DNA of 64,000 bases from G963666895 sp963666895 (GCA_963666895.2 CAXXNS010000010.1:62001-126000), one strand, 5' to 3'. Numbered from the stretch's first letter, positions 36,319 to 45,594 are shown. A program made the numbers and translations. Notes: generated from the letters alone by a model not told the origin.

Positions 36319-36905
36319 TCAGCCTCCCCACCCGTAGGCGTGACCTCCAGGGTCCAACGGTTGGTCTTGGCCCATTGGGCGTCGAAGGTTCCCCAGGCCA
36401 CCTGCTCGGCCGCATCCCCGCCGGACAGCACGGTCAGCCCGTCGGGCGAATACCCGACCACGACCATGAAGTGATGCGCCTGCAAGGGACCGATGCCCTT
36501 GTCCACCATGACGATGAGCGGGCGGCCCTGGCGCACGGCCGCCAGCAGCCCGTCCAGGTCGGTGTCGAACCAGCGGGTGCCGAATCCCCGGGTGCGGGGG
36601 TACAGGGCCAGGTCCAGGTTCAGGGTGCCCAGGTTCTGGGACCGGTACACGGCCTGGGCGATCTCGTCCGGGGTGACGGGGTCGCCGTAGTGGTTGAGCA
36701 CCGAGGCCAGGGCGGCCGGGCCGCACTGCTGGAAACGCTGCTCGTGGGGCGGCACACCGTCGATCACGGCCGAGTCCGCGGGCAGGCTGAAGCCCGGCGG
36801 CGGGGCATGGACCGCGCAGGAGGACGCCAGGACGAACAGGACCGCCAGTACCAGAACCGGGGCCCGGACGGCGAAGCGCCGCCCGGCCCGGTCCGTTATG
36901 GTCAC
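36315..36905 (-). CDS. C39-like cysteine peptidase, PA2778 family
   Basis: This 196-residue protein has a hydrophobic export signal (APVLVLAVLFVLASSCAV, possibly a lipoprotein) and a papain-like C39 domain. The nucleophile sits in FQQCGPAALASVLNHYGDPV and the His in LQAHHFMVVVGYSPDG, with an Asp candidate in VLSGGDAAEQV. C39 domains cut after Gly-Gly leaders in bacteriocin export, but here there is no ABC transporter fusion. Starting at GTG 36905 (VTITDRAGRR) gives a four-base GTGA overlap with the upstream gene. The order PA2779-like, C39, TPR suggests a conserved cassette of unknown substrate. Confidence 0.82.
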   Translation of the reverse strand: MTITDRAGRRFAVRAPVLVLAVLFVLASSCAVHAPPPGFSLPADSAVIDGVPPHEQRFQQCGPAALASVLNHYGDPVTPDEIAQAVYRSQNLGTLNLDLALYPRTRGFGTRWFDTDLDGLLAAVRQGRPLIVMVDKGIGPLQAHHFMVVVGYSPDGLTVLSGGDAAEQVAWGTFDAQWAKTNRWTLEVTPTGGEAE

Positions 36906-37297
36906 AGATTGTCCGTGGTTCCCGTCAGCTCCAGGATCACCAGCACAAGGATGGTGATGACCAGGACGCCGATGATGAGCCCGACCGCGCCGCCGCCCGT
37001 GTCCAGGTTCTCGATGTCCGAGGCCACCTTGGACAGCTCCTCGTCCGAGAGCATGGCCAGACGCTGCTCGACCTCGGTGCTGGAATAGCCCAGCTCCTGG
37101 AGCCGCTGGCTGACGATTTTGTTCTCCAGGGCCTGGCGGACCGTGGTCATGTCCGCGCTGCGCTCGGCGGACACCTGGGAGTCTGCCGTAGGAATGAGCC
37201 CGGCATGCACGCTGGTGCTGATGCCGGCCGTGAACATGAGCATGGCCAAAACCATGGCCACGCAATGGACGGAACGCCAATGAAGCATCGTGCGCAT
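36902..37297 (-). CDS. PA2779 family protein
   Basis: This 131-residue protein has a signal peptide (MRTMLHWRSVHCVAMVLAML, cleavage likely near VHA-GL). A helical middle follows (MTTVRQALENKIVSQRLQEL, YSSTEVEQRLAMLSDEELSK), and a C-terminal membrane anchor (AVGLIIGVLVITILVLVILE). The last is preceded by a Gly-rich DTGGG. This is the layout of the PA2779 family, small proteins encoded beside C39-like peptidases; GG before the anchor could be a cleavage site, which is speculation. AAGGAAGGTG precedes the ATG. It is divergent from the anti-sigma-like gene. Confidence 0.8.
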   Translation of the reverse strand: MRTMLHWRSVHCVAMVLAMLMFTAGISTSVHAGLIPTADSQVSAERSADMTTVRQALENKIVSQRLQELGYSSTEVEQRLAMLSDEELSKVASDIENLDTGGGAVGLIIGVLVITILVLVILELTGTTDNL

Positions 37298-37485
37298 GAA
37301 TCACCTTCCTTTGTTTGGGAGTCCGGGGGTCGCCCCTGCCGGTTCGAACGAGCCGGAACCGACCGTCCTCTGATCATGCTCCGGTATCTACCCCATCGGC
37401 GCCTCGGGGACAAGCCGGGACACGTGACATTCCCGGCCCGAGCCTGTAACACAGCGTCCATGTGGAACAATGCCCGGAGCAAGCC

Positions 37486-37941
37486 GTGCATCGCTGGGTG
37501 CTGACCGCCAAGGCCGAAGCCGAGGCCTGCATGGTCCCGGTGCGGAACGCCATGCTGCGCATCCAGCAATTCGTGGCCGACGAGGAGGCCGTCCAGGAGT
37601 TGGACCTGGCCCTGACCGAGGCCTGCGCCAACGTGGCCCGCCACGCCTACCCGCCTGACAGGCCCGGGCCCGTGGAGGTGACCGTGGAGATCCGTCCCGG
37701 CCGGACCGTGGCGCTGGAGGTGGCCGACCACGGCAAGGGCGCGCTCTCGGACGAGACCCGGTGCCTGCTCCCGGAACCGGACAGCGACCACGGCCGGGGC
37801 CTGTACATCATGTCCCGCTGCTGCGACCGGCTGACCATCCACAGCAAGGGCGGCCGAAACTCCGTACGCATGGTCCGCGACCTGGGCCCGGACGCCTGGA
37901 AGACCATCGCCGACCCCGAACCCAAGGGAGAAACCTCGTGA
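37486..37941 (+). CDS. anti-sigma-factor-like ATP-binding protein (HATPase, RsbW type)
   Basis: This 151-residue protein is a stand-alone GHKL ATPase. The N-box is LDLALTEACANVARHAYPPD, the G1 box VALEVADHGKG, and the G2 region SDHGRGLYIMSRCCDRLTI, as in RsbW/SpoIIAB serine kinases that sequester sigma factors or phosphorylate anti-anti-sigma proteins. The GTG at 37486 is chosen because CGGAG lies 7 nt upstream; a GTG at 37462 lacks a ribosome binding site. Its stop overlaps the next GTG by four bases, coupling it to the glycosyltransferase genes. Its partner is not in view, and the target sigma factor is unknown. Confidence 0.85.
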   Translation: MHRWVLTAKAEAEACMVPVRNAMLRIQQFVADEEAVQELDLALTEACANVARHAYPPDRPGPVEVTVEIRPGRTVALEVADHGKGALSDETRCLLPEPDSDHGRGLYIMSRCCDRLTIHSKGGRNSVRMVRDLGPDAWKTIADPEPKGETS

Positions 37942-39201
37942 CGGACCATTGCGGCCACGGGCCGGATTGCGACTGCGGCCACGACCACGGTCGTGACCAC
38001 GAACTGCCCACCTGGCCCACCTTCACCACCAAGACCCCGCGCATCCTGCTGCTGACCAGCAGCTATTTCCTCCTGGGCGAGGTGACCGCGGCCTGCGAGC
38101 GGCTGGACATCCCCCACCACCTCCTGGACCTGCAGTCCAAGGAGATGGAGATGGAGGCCTTTGTGGGCAAGGTGCTCCACGCCCTGACCACCTTCAAGCC
38201 CGACTTCGTGCTCACCGTGAACCACCTGGGCGTGGACCAGGAGGGCGTGCTGGCCCAGATCCTCCACCGCATGGACCTGCCCCTGGTCTCCTGGTTCGTG
38301 GACAACCCCCACCTCATCCTGCCCATCTACCCCAAGGTCCACCAGGACAAGACCCTGCTGCTGACCTGGGACGCGGACAACGTGGACAGCCTCCGGGCCT
38401 TCGGCTACCCCAACGTGGCCCACCTGCCCCTGGGCGTGGACCACACCCGGTTCGCGCCCGGACGGCCCGGCAAGGAGGAATGGAAGGCCGAGGTCTCCTT
38501 CCTGGGGCAACTCCATGGCCGCCAAGACCGAGGCCCGGCGCAAGGCGGCCGACCCCGGACCGCAGACGTCCGCCCGGCTGGACGAGATCGCCCGGGCCTT
38601 TGGCGAGTCCGAGGAGCCCTCGGCGGCCCGCTTCCTGCTCTCCACCTATCCCGAGCTGCGCGGGGAATTCCTGGACCTGGGCTCGCCCAGCCGCATGCTG
38701 GCCTTCGAGACCCTGGTCACCTGGCACTCCACCATGACCTACCGGCTGGAGTGCGTGAAAAAGCTCCTGCCCTTCAGGCCGCTCATCGCGGGCGACCCGG
38801 GCTGGCGGATCATCCTGCCCGTCCCGGGCTGGCGCTACCTTCCCGAGCTCAACTACTACGAGGACCTGCCCGGGTTCTATCCGTGCTCGGCCGTGAACTT
38901 CAACGCCACCAGCCACCAGATGAAGGGAGCGGTGAACCAGCGGGTGTTCGACGTGCCCGCCTGCGGCGGCTTCCTGATCACGGACCACCGCCGCCAGATG
39001 GAGGAGCTGTTCGAGCCCGGCAAGGAGGTGGTGGTCTACGAGCACCCGGACGAGATCGAGGAACTGGTGCGCCGCTGGCTGGCGGACGAGCCCGGCCGCA
39101 GGGCCGTGACCGAGGCGGCGCGCAAGCGCATCCTGGCCGAGCACACCTACGACCACCGCATCCAGACCCTGGCCGACCTGGCCCGGCAGACCTTCGCCTA
39201 G
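37938..39201 (+). pseudogene. CgeB/DUF3880-type glycosyltransferase, interrupted by a frameshift
   Basis: Two frames together encode one protein of about 420 residues. Frame one starts at GTG 37938 (overlapping the upstream stop) with a His/Cys-rich leader, then TPRILLLTSSYFLLGEVTAA, PDFVLTVNHLGVDQEG and LVSWFVDNPHLILPIY, ending at EVSFLGQ. Frame two resumes as NSMAAKTEARRKAAD and runs to YDHRIQTLADLARQTFA, including VNFNATSHQMKGAVNQRVFD and ACGGFLITDHRRQMEELF, the conserved C-terminal part of CgeB-like transferases. Deleting one G of the run at 38504-38507 restores FLGNSMAAK. The protein would act in sugar transfer to flagellin or envelope glycans (inferred from neighbours). Confidence 0.8.
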
Positions 39202-39210
39202 GAGAGGATC

Positions 39211-40620
39211 GTGGCTGCGCCCCCTGTCCTGGTCCTGCAGATGCAGCGCATGGGGGACCTGATCCTGTCCTTTCCGCTCTTTCTGTGGCTGCGCCGCCGC
39301 CACCCCGGGGCCGAGATCCGGGTGGTGGCCGAGCCGGGCTTCTACGAACCCCTGATGGCCGTCAGCCCTCCCGTGACCTACATCCCCTGGCGCTCGGCCA
39401 AGGCCGTGCTCAAGGAAACCTACCAGCTGGCCGTGAACCTCTCCATCCGGCCCGAGGCCGCGGGGCTCATGGACCAGGTCAAGGCCGAGGCCAAGATCGG
39501 GCCCGTGGACACGGACCAGGGGCGCTACGTCCACGGCCCGTGGCAGCTCTACCGGGCCTCGGTGGTCAGGAACAACCGCTACAACCGTTTCCACTGGGCC
39601 GACCTCAACGGCCTGGACGCGGTGCGGGCCAAGGACATGGCCGCCACCCGCTTCGACCCGCCCCGGCGCATCCCTCCGGGCCAGGGCAACGTGGGCCTGT
39701 TCCTGGGCGCCAGCCAGGAGGCCAAGCGGCCCAATGCCGCGTTCTGGGCCGGGCTGGTGCGCGCCCTGTACGACCGGGGCCAGCCCTGCGTGCTCCTGGG
39801 CGGGCCCGGGGAAAAGGAACTGGGCAAGGAGGTGGTCAAGCGGTTCGGCGGGCCGGTGACCAACCTGTGCGGCCGCCTGGGCCTGGACGAGCTGGCCCGC
39901 ATCGGCAGCGCCCTGCGGCTGTTCGTCACCCCGGACACCGGGCCCATGCACCTGGCCGCCTGGACCGGCGCCCTGACCCTGAACCTGTCCCTGGGCAACG
40001 TGCATCCCTGGGAGACCGGCCCCTACCAGCCCGGCCACTACGTGCTGCGCTCGGACCTGGACTGCGCCCAGGGGTGCTGGGAGTGCTCCCGCGACAGCCT
40101 GGACTGCCACCAGGCCTTCACCCCGGAAGGGGTGGCCTACCTGGCATACCGGCTGGCCGACCCGGCCGCAGGCGACAGCGCCCGGCCGCCCCAGGGGCTG
40201 CGCCTGGGACGCACGGGCCGCGACGACCTGGGCCTGTATCATATAGAAGACCTGACCCCCGGACCGGTTCCCGAAGAACAATGGCTGGCCGCGCTGTGGC
40301 AGGCCGTGTTCGCCCTTTGGCTCGGCCTGTGCGGACCGGAACGCGCCCGAAAGGCGGCCCAGGATCTGGCCGACCACGCCCCGTCACGGCTCACCGCCCT
40401 GGCGCAGGCCCTGCCCGGGCTGGGACGCGACCTGTCCCGCGCGCTCAAGGCCAGGGCCCTGGACCCGGACCTGCTGGCCCGCACCCCGGCCGAGGCCCGG
40501 CCCCTGGCCGGGTACGCCGAGATGCTGCTCCAGAACCGGGACTTCGACCCCGCGGCCGGACCCGAGGTCCTGGACCGGCTGGCCGTGCTGGCCGATCTTC
40601 TCACCCGACCCGGGGCCTAG
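39211..40620 (+). CDS. glycosyltransferase family 9 (heptosyltransferase-like) protein
   Basis: This 469-residue protein has the GT9 fold. The N-terminal PPVLVLQMQRMGDLILSFPL matches the heptosyltransferase opening, and the donor-site half contains GNVGLFLGASQEAKRPNAAF, CVLLGGPGEKELGKEV and RLFVTPDTGPMHLAAWTGAL (TDTGPMHLA-type motif). A Cys-containing segment (QGCWECSRDSLDCHQAF) and a helical C-terminal extension of about 100 residues go beyond a basic GT9. The start is GTG 39211 with TAGGAGAGG upstream. Together with the CgeB-like gene it probably glycosylates flagellin or another surface polymer; flagellar genes start 165 bp downstream. Confidence 0.85.
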   Translation: MAAPPVLVLQMQRMGDLILSFPLFLWLRRRHPGAEIRVVAEPGFYEPLMAVSPPVTYIPWRSAKAVLKETYQLAVNLSIRPEAAGLMDQVKAEAKIGPVDTDQGRYVHGPWQLYRASVVRNNRYNRFHWADLNGLDAVRAKDMAATRFDPPRRIPPGQGNVGLFLGASQEAKRPNAAFWAGLVRALYDRGQPCVLLGGPGEKELGKEVVKRFGGPVTNLCGRLGLDELARIGSALRLFVTPDTGPMHLAAWTGALTLNLSLGNVHPWETGPYQPGHYVLRSDLDCAQGCWECSRDSLDCHQAFTPEGVAYLAYRLADPAAGDSARPPQGLRLGRTGRDDLGLYHIEDLTPGPVPEEQWLAALWQAVFALWLGLCGPERARKAAQDLADHAPSRLTALAQALPGLGRDLSRALKARALDPDLLARTPAEARPLAGYAEMLLQNRDFDPAAGPEVLDRLAVLADLLTRPGA

Positions 40621-40652
40621 CCCCCCTTTTCCATCCCCGCGTCCCCTGCATA

Positions 40653-40691
40653 AAGGGGAAGATCGTGCCCGATCGGCAGATTCTTCCCTTT
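40653..40691 (+). terminator. hairpin after the glycosyltransferase genes, possible terminator
   Basis: AAGGGGAAGATC (40653-40664) pairs with GATTCTTCCCTTT (40678-40691) with one mismatch. Only a short T-run follows, so termination is uncertain. Confidence 0.4.
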
Positions 40692-40742
40692 GTCCGCGGT
40701 TTCTGTTCTCTCTTAACATATTGATATAAAAGAAAATCAATT

Positions 40743-40760
40743 TTGGAACGGGTTTTGAAT
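40743..40760 (+). promoter_or_regulatory. possible sigma-54-type promoter for fliK
   Basis: TTGGAACG-N4-TTGAA places GG and GA 10 nt apart, the -24/-12 geometry, but the -12 element has GA instead of the nearly invariant GC. It lies 25-42 nt before the fliK start in an AT-rich spacer. Confidence 0.35.
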
Positions 40761-40784
40761 TTAATGCCCCCATAGGAGTGGACC

Positions 40785-42851
40785 GTGCAGAATGTTCCTG
40801 AAGCTTCCTTAACCCAGGCCCAAAAGGTCGAATTCTCCCAGGTGAACTCCGGTTCAACCAACGGGATGTCCAACGACCTGTTTGGGGAATTCCTGGCCTA
40901 CCATGCCCGGGAGGAACAAGCGTCCTACGCGCCCGCCCCGGACCTGGACAGCTTCGCGCGTTCCGACTCCTCCTCCACCCAGCACCGCGTGGATTCCACC
41001 TCCTTCACTGCCCGCACCACGGCCGAGACCGCCGCGGCCGCCGCCACCACCGCAGCCGCCACCGCAGCCGCCACCGCCTCGGACGCGGCCGACGAACACG
41101 TTTCCGTGGCCCAGCAGGCGGGCATGGTGGACGCGCCGCCCAAGGCGGCCACCGAAACGGCCAACGCCATCGCCGAGCAGACCGGCAAGCGCCCCCACAA
41201 GTCCAAGGAGCGCGACGACTCCGACGAGTCCGGCCAGTCCTCGGACAAGAAAAACAAGTCCAAGGCGGCCGCCCTGCTGGCCGGCGGATCGGTCAAGGCC
41301 AAGGGCTCGTCAGCCAAGTCGGGCGCCAACGGCTCCACCCAGGCCTCCACGGGCAAGTCCTCGGGCAAGTCCAAGGAGCCCAAGGCCGAAGTGGACATGG
41401 ACGACATGCGCGACGTGGCCGTGACCCTGGAGGACCTGGAAGGCATGAAGGACCAGCTGCTCCAGTACGGCCTGACCGAGGAGCAGGTGGAGGCCCTCAT
41501 GGAGCAGGCCGGGTCGCCCCAGGGCCTGACCTGGGGCAAGCTGGTGGCGTACATTTCCAAGCAGATGGACCTGCTCGAACGCGACCTGGAACTCTCCGCC
41601 TCCCAGCAGCAACAGCTCATGACCTTCTTCCAGAAGCTGGGGTTCAACGCCTCGGACGCCGAGAGCATGGTGGCCGAGGTGGGCGAGGGCAACGTGGACC
41701 ACGTCCTGGCCACCCTGGAGCGCCACATCAAGAGCATGGACCAGGAACAGCTCATGGCTTTGGACCCCGACGAGGTCAAGGCCTTCCTCAAGGAGCTGCG
41801 TCAGCTCAAGGCCTCCACCGAGGGCAGGAAGCTGGGCATGGTTCGCGTGGTGTCCCAGGCCATGGACAAGGCCGTTGACCGCGTGCGCGAGCAGTACGTG
41901 GAGAACAACCAGGCCGACCTGGGCCAGGACGGCGCCAAGAAGGACGGCCAGCCCGTGGTCAACACCAAGGTGGCCGACGCGGCCCGCCTGGCCGACAACA
42001 TGACCGCCGAGCAGGCGGCCGGCGCGGCCGAGGCCAACGCCCAGCGCATCGTCAAGGTCCTGGACGCCCGGGACCAGGCCAAGGTGGCCGTGGACCAGGT
42101 CATGGACAAGGCCGCGGAGTCCGTGCAGCAGAACGGCAGCGACAGCCCCACGGACCACCTGCTCCAGCAGGAGACGAGCACGCAGGACCAGAACAAGGAT
42201 CCCTGGAGCGAGTTCATGGGCAAGATGCGGCAGGAGCAGGACGCCAAGACCCAGCAGCCCGCCGCCAAGAACACCGCCGCCGCCGAGATCCTGAACGCCA
42301 AGGCTTCGGACTCGACCAAGGAAACCCTGACCACGGCCCTGAACCAGACCCGCGAAAATTTCAACGCCACCCTGGAGAAGCTGGACGCCCCCAAGGTCAT
42401 GCGCCAGGTCCAGGACGGCATCCTGCGCAACCTGGGCCAGGGCCGCAAGCAGATCACCCTGCAGCTCGAGCCCGCCCAGCTGGGCAAGCTGTCCATCATC
42501 CTGACCTCCAACAAGGGCGGCGAGGTCCAGGCCACCATCCGCGCGGACAACCACGAGTCGGCCAAGATCATCGCCGACAACCTGGATTCCATCCGCCAGC
42601 ACATGGAGAACCAGGGCATCAAGGTCTCCAAGCTCGAGGTCCAGACCCAACTTTCCCAGTATCAGGGCAACGAATGGCACGGAGAGGCCGGGCACAACCA
42701 GGCCCAGGAACAGGAGGCCCAGGCCCGGTTCCTCAACCGCTGGCGCACCCTGAAGAACAGCGACGGCATGGACAGCGCGGCCTCGGAGGCCGCCGTTACC
42801 GCGGCCCGCCAGAGCCTGAACGGCGGCACAGGGCTGCACGTCATCGCCTAG
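40785..42851 (+). CDS. fliK: flagellar hook-length control protein FliK
   Basis: This 688-residue protein begins with a disordered Ala/Thr/Ser/Lys-rich half (long Ala-Thr tract at about residues 70-105), then helical segments. The C-terminal Flg_hook domain is at about 535-640: RKQITLQLEPAQLGKLSIIL, NKGGEVQATIRADNHESAK and NLDSIRQHMENQGIKVSKLE. FliK measures hook length and switches export specificity by contacting FlhB. The start is GTG 40785, with AGGAG 7 nt upstream. It is larger than the roughly 400 residues of enteric FliK, extra length being in the ruler-like half. It heads a fliK-flgD-flgE cluster. Confidence 0.9.
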   Translation: MQNVPEASLTQAQKVEFSQVNSGSTNGMSNDLFGEFLAYHAREEQASYAPAPDLDSFARSDSSSTQHRVDSTSFTARTTAETAAAAATTAAATAAATASDAADEHVSVAQQAGMVDAPPKAATETANAIAEQTGKRPHKSKERDDSDESGQSSDKKNKSKAAALLAGGSVKAKGSSAKSGANGSTQASTGKSSGKSKEPKAEVDMDDMRDVAVTLEDLEGMKDQLLQYGLTEEQVEALMEQAGSPQGLTWGKLVAYISKQMDLLERDLELSASQQQQLMTFFQKLGFNASDAESMVAEVGEGNVDHVLATLERHIKSMDQEQLMALDPDEVKAFLKELRQLKASTEGRKLGMVRVVSQAMDKAVDRVREQYVENNQADLGQDGAKKDGQPVVNTKVADAARLADNMTAEQAAGAAEANAQRIVKVLDARDQAKVAVDQVMDKAAESVQQNGSDSPTDHLLQQETSTQDQNKDPWSEFMGKMRQEQDAKTQQPAAKNTAAAEILNAKASDSTKETLTTALNQTRENFNATLEKLDAPKVMRQVQDGILRNLGQGRKQITLQLEPAQLGKLSIILTSNKGGEVQATIRADNHESAKIIADNLDSIRQHMENQGIKVSKLEVQTQLSQYQGNEWHGEAGHNQAQEQEAQARFLNRWRTLKNSDGMDSAASEAAVTAARQSLNGGTGLHVIA

Positions 42852-42870
42852 GGAGAACCAGGAGATAGCC

Positions 42871-43638
42871 ATGACCTACGCCGGAGTTTCCCACATCCTC
42901 GGCCAACACGAAGCGAGGCTGAACGCGAGCAACTCCACCGATTCGGAGGAGAGCCAAGCCACTCTGGACCAGGACGCCTTCCTGACCCTGCTGGTGGCCC
43001 AGCTGACCAACCAGGATCCGATGAATCCCATGGAAGACACGGACATCACCAGCCAGCTGGCCGAGTTCTCCAGCCTGGAGCAGTTGACCAACCTGAACAC
43101 CAGAATGGACACCCTCATCGACCTGACCGACGAGGACTCCATCCTCAACGCGGTCAACTTCATCGGCCGCTCGGTCAAGGCCGACGGCTACAACCTGAGC
43201 AAGGAAGACGGCTCCATCTCCACGCTGCACTACAGCCTGGGCGAGACCGTGAGCAACGTCACGGTCTACATCTACTCCTCCGAGGGCGAGATCGTCCGCA
43301 CCGAGGTCCTGGGGTCCAAGCAGCCCGGCGAGTACACCTACGAATGGGACGGCACGGACGACGACGGCAACGAGCTGGCCGACGGCCTCTATTCCGTGGG
43401 TATCCTGGCCGAGGATTCGGAAGGCCAGGGCGTGCTGGTGGAGACCCAGGTCTCCGGCGTGGTCGTGGGCGTGGTCAGTGAAAACGGGTCGCAATACCTG
43501 CGCCTGGACGACGGCCGCTACGTCAACATGCTCAACGTCTACGAGGTCGTGATCAACGACAGCGAGGGCGAAGACGAAGGCGAAGGTGAGGGTGAGGGAG
43601 AAGGAGAAGGAGAAGGAGAGGGCGAAGGCGAGACATAG
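42871..43638 (+). CDS. flgD: flagellar hook assembly (cap) protein FlgD
   Basis: This 255-residue protein has the N-terminal FlgD motif LDQDAFLTLLVAQLTNQDPM with NPMEDTDITSQLAEFSSLEQ, and a central FlgD Ig-like/tudor region (PGEYTYEWDGTDDDGNELAD). FlgD caps the growing hook and is exported through the flagellar type III system. The C-terminus ends in a dipeptide tail of about a dozen Glu-Gly units encoded at about 43564-43633, not part of the usual fold and variable in codon choice. It lies 20 bp after fliK and 49 bp before flgE. Confidence 0.92.
   Translation: MTYAGVSHILGQHEARLNASNSTDSEESQATLDQDAFLTLLVAQLTNQDPMNPMEDTDITSQLAEFSSLEQLTNLNTRMDTLIDLTDEDSILNAVNFIGRSVKADGYNLSKEDGSISTLHYSLGETVSNVTVYIYSSEGEIVRTEVLGSKQPGEYTYEWDGTDDDGNELADGLYSVGILAEDSEGQGVLVETQVSGVVVGVVSENGSQYLRLDDGRYVNMLNVYEVVINDSEGEDEGEGEGEGEGEGEGEGEGET
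43564..43633 (+). repeat. Glu-Gly-coding simple repeat at the 3' end of flgD
   Basis: About 70 bp of GAG/GAA-GGN hexamer repeats, including uninterrupted GGAGAA units, encodes the Glu-Gly tail of FlgD. Such tracts can change length by slippage in six-base steps without breaking the frame. Confidence 0.75.
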
Positions 43639-43686
43639 CCGACGCCTCGAACATATTTCAGGAGATAGAGTCACAGGAGGTCTATC

Positions 43687-45366
43687 ATGAGTCTCTCGTC
43701 ATCGTTGTATTCGGGAATTACAGGCCTGGCCGCGCACGGGGAGCGGATGACGGTCATCGGCAACAACCTCGCCAACGTCAGCACCACGGGGTACAAAGGA
43801 GCGCGCATGCACTTCGAGGACCTCATGAGCCAGGACGTGTCCACGTCCGCGGGCATCGGCCAGGTGGGCCGCGGCGTGCGCGTGGCGGCCATCTATTCCG
43901 ACTTCGGCCAGGGTTCCTTCGAGACCACCACCGAGGCCACGGACATGGCCATCGGCGGCGACGGCTTCTTCATGGTCTCGCCCCGGGACGATGAGGATTC
44001 CTACTACACCCGGGCCGGCGTCTTCCGCTTCGACAGCGACGGCTATCTGGTGGACCCGCACGGGTACGTGCTTCAGGGCTGGGCCATGTCGCGCAACACC
44101 GCCACCGTGGCCACCTCGGGCTCGGTGGAGGAGACCAACGAATACGAGGTCAGCGGCGCCATCGGCGACATCCGCCTGGAGAACTTCCAGACTCCGCCCT
44201 CGGCCACCCGGGAGCTCGACTTCATCACCAACCTGGATCCCGGCGCCTCGGACAACTCCGCCTCGGCCACCGATCCCTACTTCGCCCTGTTCAACGCCTG
44301 GGACGGCATGGACGCGGACAACGACGGCCGGAACATCGCGGACACGGCCTACGCCTACTCGACCAGCATGAAGGTCTACGACGAGATCGGCGCGGCCCAC
44401 ACCGTGACCGTGTACTACGACAAGGTCACCCTCTCCAACGCGGGCGGCTACTCGGTCTGGGAGTACATCGTCACCGTGGACCCGGCCGACGACGGCCGCA
44501 CCCTGACCGCGGGCGGCGTGGACTTCCGCATGGGCGACACCTCGGCCGCGGGCATCATGATGACCGGCACCATGACCTTCCGGGCCGGACAGTTGGTGGG
44601 CCAGACCGCCTACACCCTGCAATCCGGCGCGGACGGCAACGTGGGCGCGCTGTCCAACTGGCAACTGGCCGACTTCAGCACCTACGGCTACCCGACCTTC
44701 ACGCCCAACTTCCTGGGCGCGTCCAACGCCTCCACCACCAACCTGAACCTGTCGCCCAACGCCATTCCCATCGGCATCAACTTCGGGCTCAGGAACACGG
44801 ACACGAGCATCACCAGCGCGGCGGGATCGGGCTGGACCCTGTCCGGAGGCCCCCTGCCGCTGACGGCCGCGGGCGTGGGCAACAACATCACCAACGTCAC
44901 CACCACGCTGCCCAACCTCTCGGTGCCCTCGCTGGCCACCCTGGCCACCCAGAGCTACGACACGGGCGGCTCGTCCACCCTGTTCCAGAGCCAGGACGGC
45001 TACGCCGCGGGCATCCTGCAGTCGGTCTCGGTCTCCCGCGACGGAGTCCTGACCGGCAACTACTCCAACGACCAGGAGATCCAGCTCTACACCATCGCCC
45101 TGGCCACCTTCACCAACCAGTGGGGGCTCAGGCGCGACGGCGGCAACCTGTTCACCGAGACCAGCGACTCGGGACCGGCCCTGACCGGCTTTGCCGGAGA
45201 CCAGGGCAAGGGCACCATCGACGGCAACTCGCTGGAGCTGTCCAACGTGGACATGGCCACGGAGTTCGTGCGCATGATCACCACGCAGCGCGGCTTCCAG
45301 GCCAACACCAAGGTCATCACCACCACCGACTCCCTGCTCGGCGAGGTGATCGCCATGAAGCGGTAA
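43687..45366 (+). CDS. flgE: flagellar hook protein FlgE
   Basis: This 559-residue hook subunit has the flagellar rod/hook N-terminal signature SSLYSGITGLAAHGERMTVI with GNNLANVSTTGYKGARMHFE, and the matching C-terminus NVDMATEFVRMITTQRGFQA with NTKVITTTDSLLGEVIAMKR. The central, exposed D2/D3-type region is Thr/Ser/Gly-rich. There is no Sec signal, as expected for type III export. AGGAGG lies 7 nt before the ATG. A strong terminator at 45402 follows, ending the fliK-flgD-flgE unit. Confidence 0.93.
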   Translation: MSLSSSLYSGITGLAAHGERMTVIGNNLANVSTTGYKGARMHFEDLMSQDVSTSAGIGQVGRGVRVAAIYSDFGQGSFETTTEATDMAIGGDGFFMVSPRDDEDSYYTRAGVFRFDSDGYLVDPHGYVLQGWAMSRNTATVATSGSVEETNEYEVSGAIGDIRLENFQTPPSATRELDFITNLDPGASDNSASATDPYFALFNAWDGMDADNDGRNIADTAYAYSTSMKVYDEIGAAHTVTVYYDKVTLSNAGGYSVWEYIVTVDPADDGRTLTAGGVDFRMGDTSAAGIMMTGTMTFRAGQLVGQTAYTLQSGADGNVGALSNWQLADFSTYGYPTFTPNFLGASNASTTNLNLSPNAIPIGINFGLRNTDTSITSAAGSGWTLSGGPLPLTAAGVGNNITNVTTTLPNLSVPSLATLATQSYDTGGSSTLFQSQDGYAAGILQSVSVSRDGVLTGNYSNDQEIQLYTIALATFTNQWGLRRDGGNLFTETSDSGPALTGFAGDQGKGTIDGNSLELSNVDMATEFVRMITTQRGFQANTKVITTTDSLLGEVIAMKR

Positions 45367-45401
45367 AAACCGCCTGACCAGACGATAGACCTCTCTCCGA
45401 C

Positions 45402-45440
45402 AAGGCCGCCGGGATTCCCCATCCCGGCGGCCTTTTTTTT
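45402..45440 (+). terminator. intrinsic terminator after flgE
   Basis: GGCCGCCGGGA (45403-45413) pairs with TCCCGGCGGCC (45422-45432), followed by eight T. Confidence 0.93.
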
Positions 45441-45594
45441 CCGCTTCCGCCCGCGTTGGGCAAGGAAATATGTGCCCTGCCAAACCCGGGCCGGGCCGGG
45501 CCGGGGAATTTTCTGCTGACGCCGGGGCGGTTTATGGACGTTTCTAGACTTTTTTTAGATGCAGAACATTAAGAAATTAATAGGAAAATTACGG

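Noticed and set aside
40653..40680. A sigma-28 type promoter (TAAA...CCGAT) upstream of fliK
   Set aside because: The spacing between TAAA and CCGAT is about two bases off the consensus, and the sequence is part of a hairpin.
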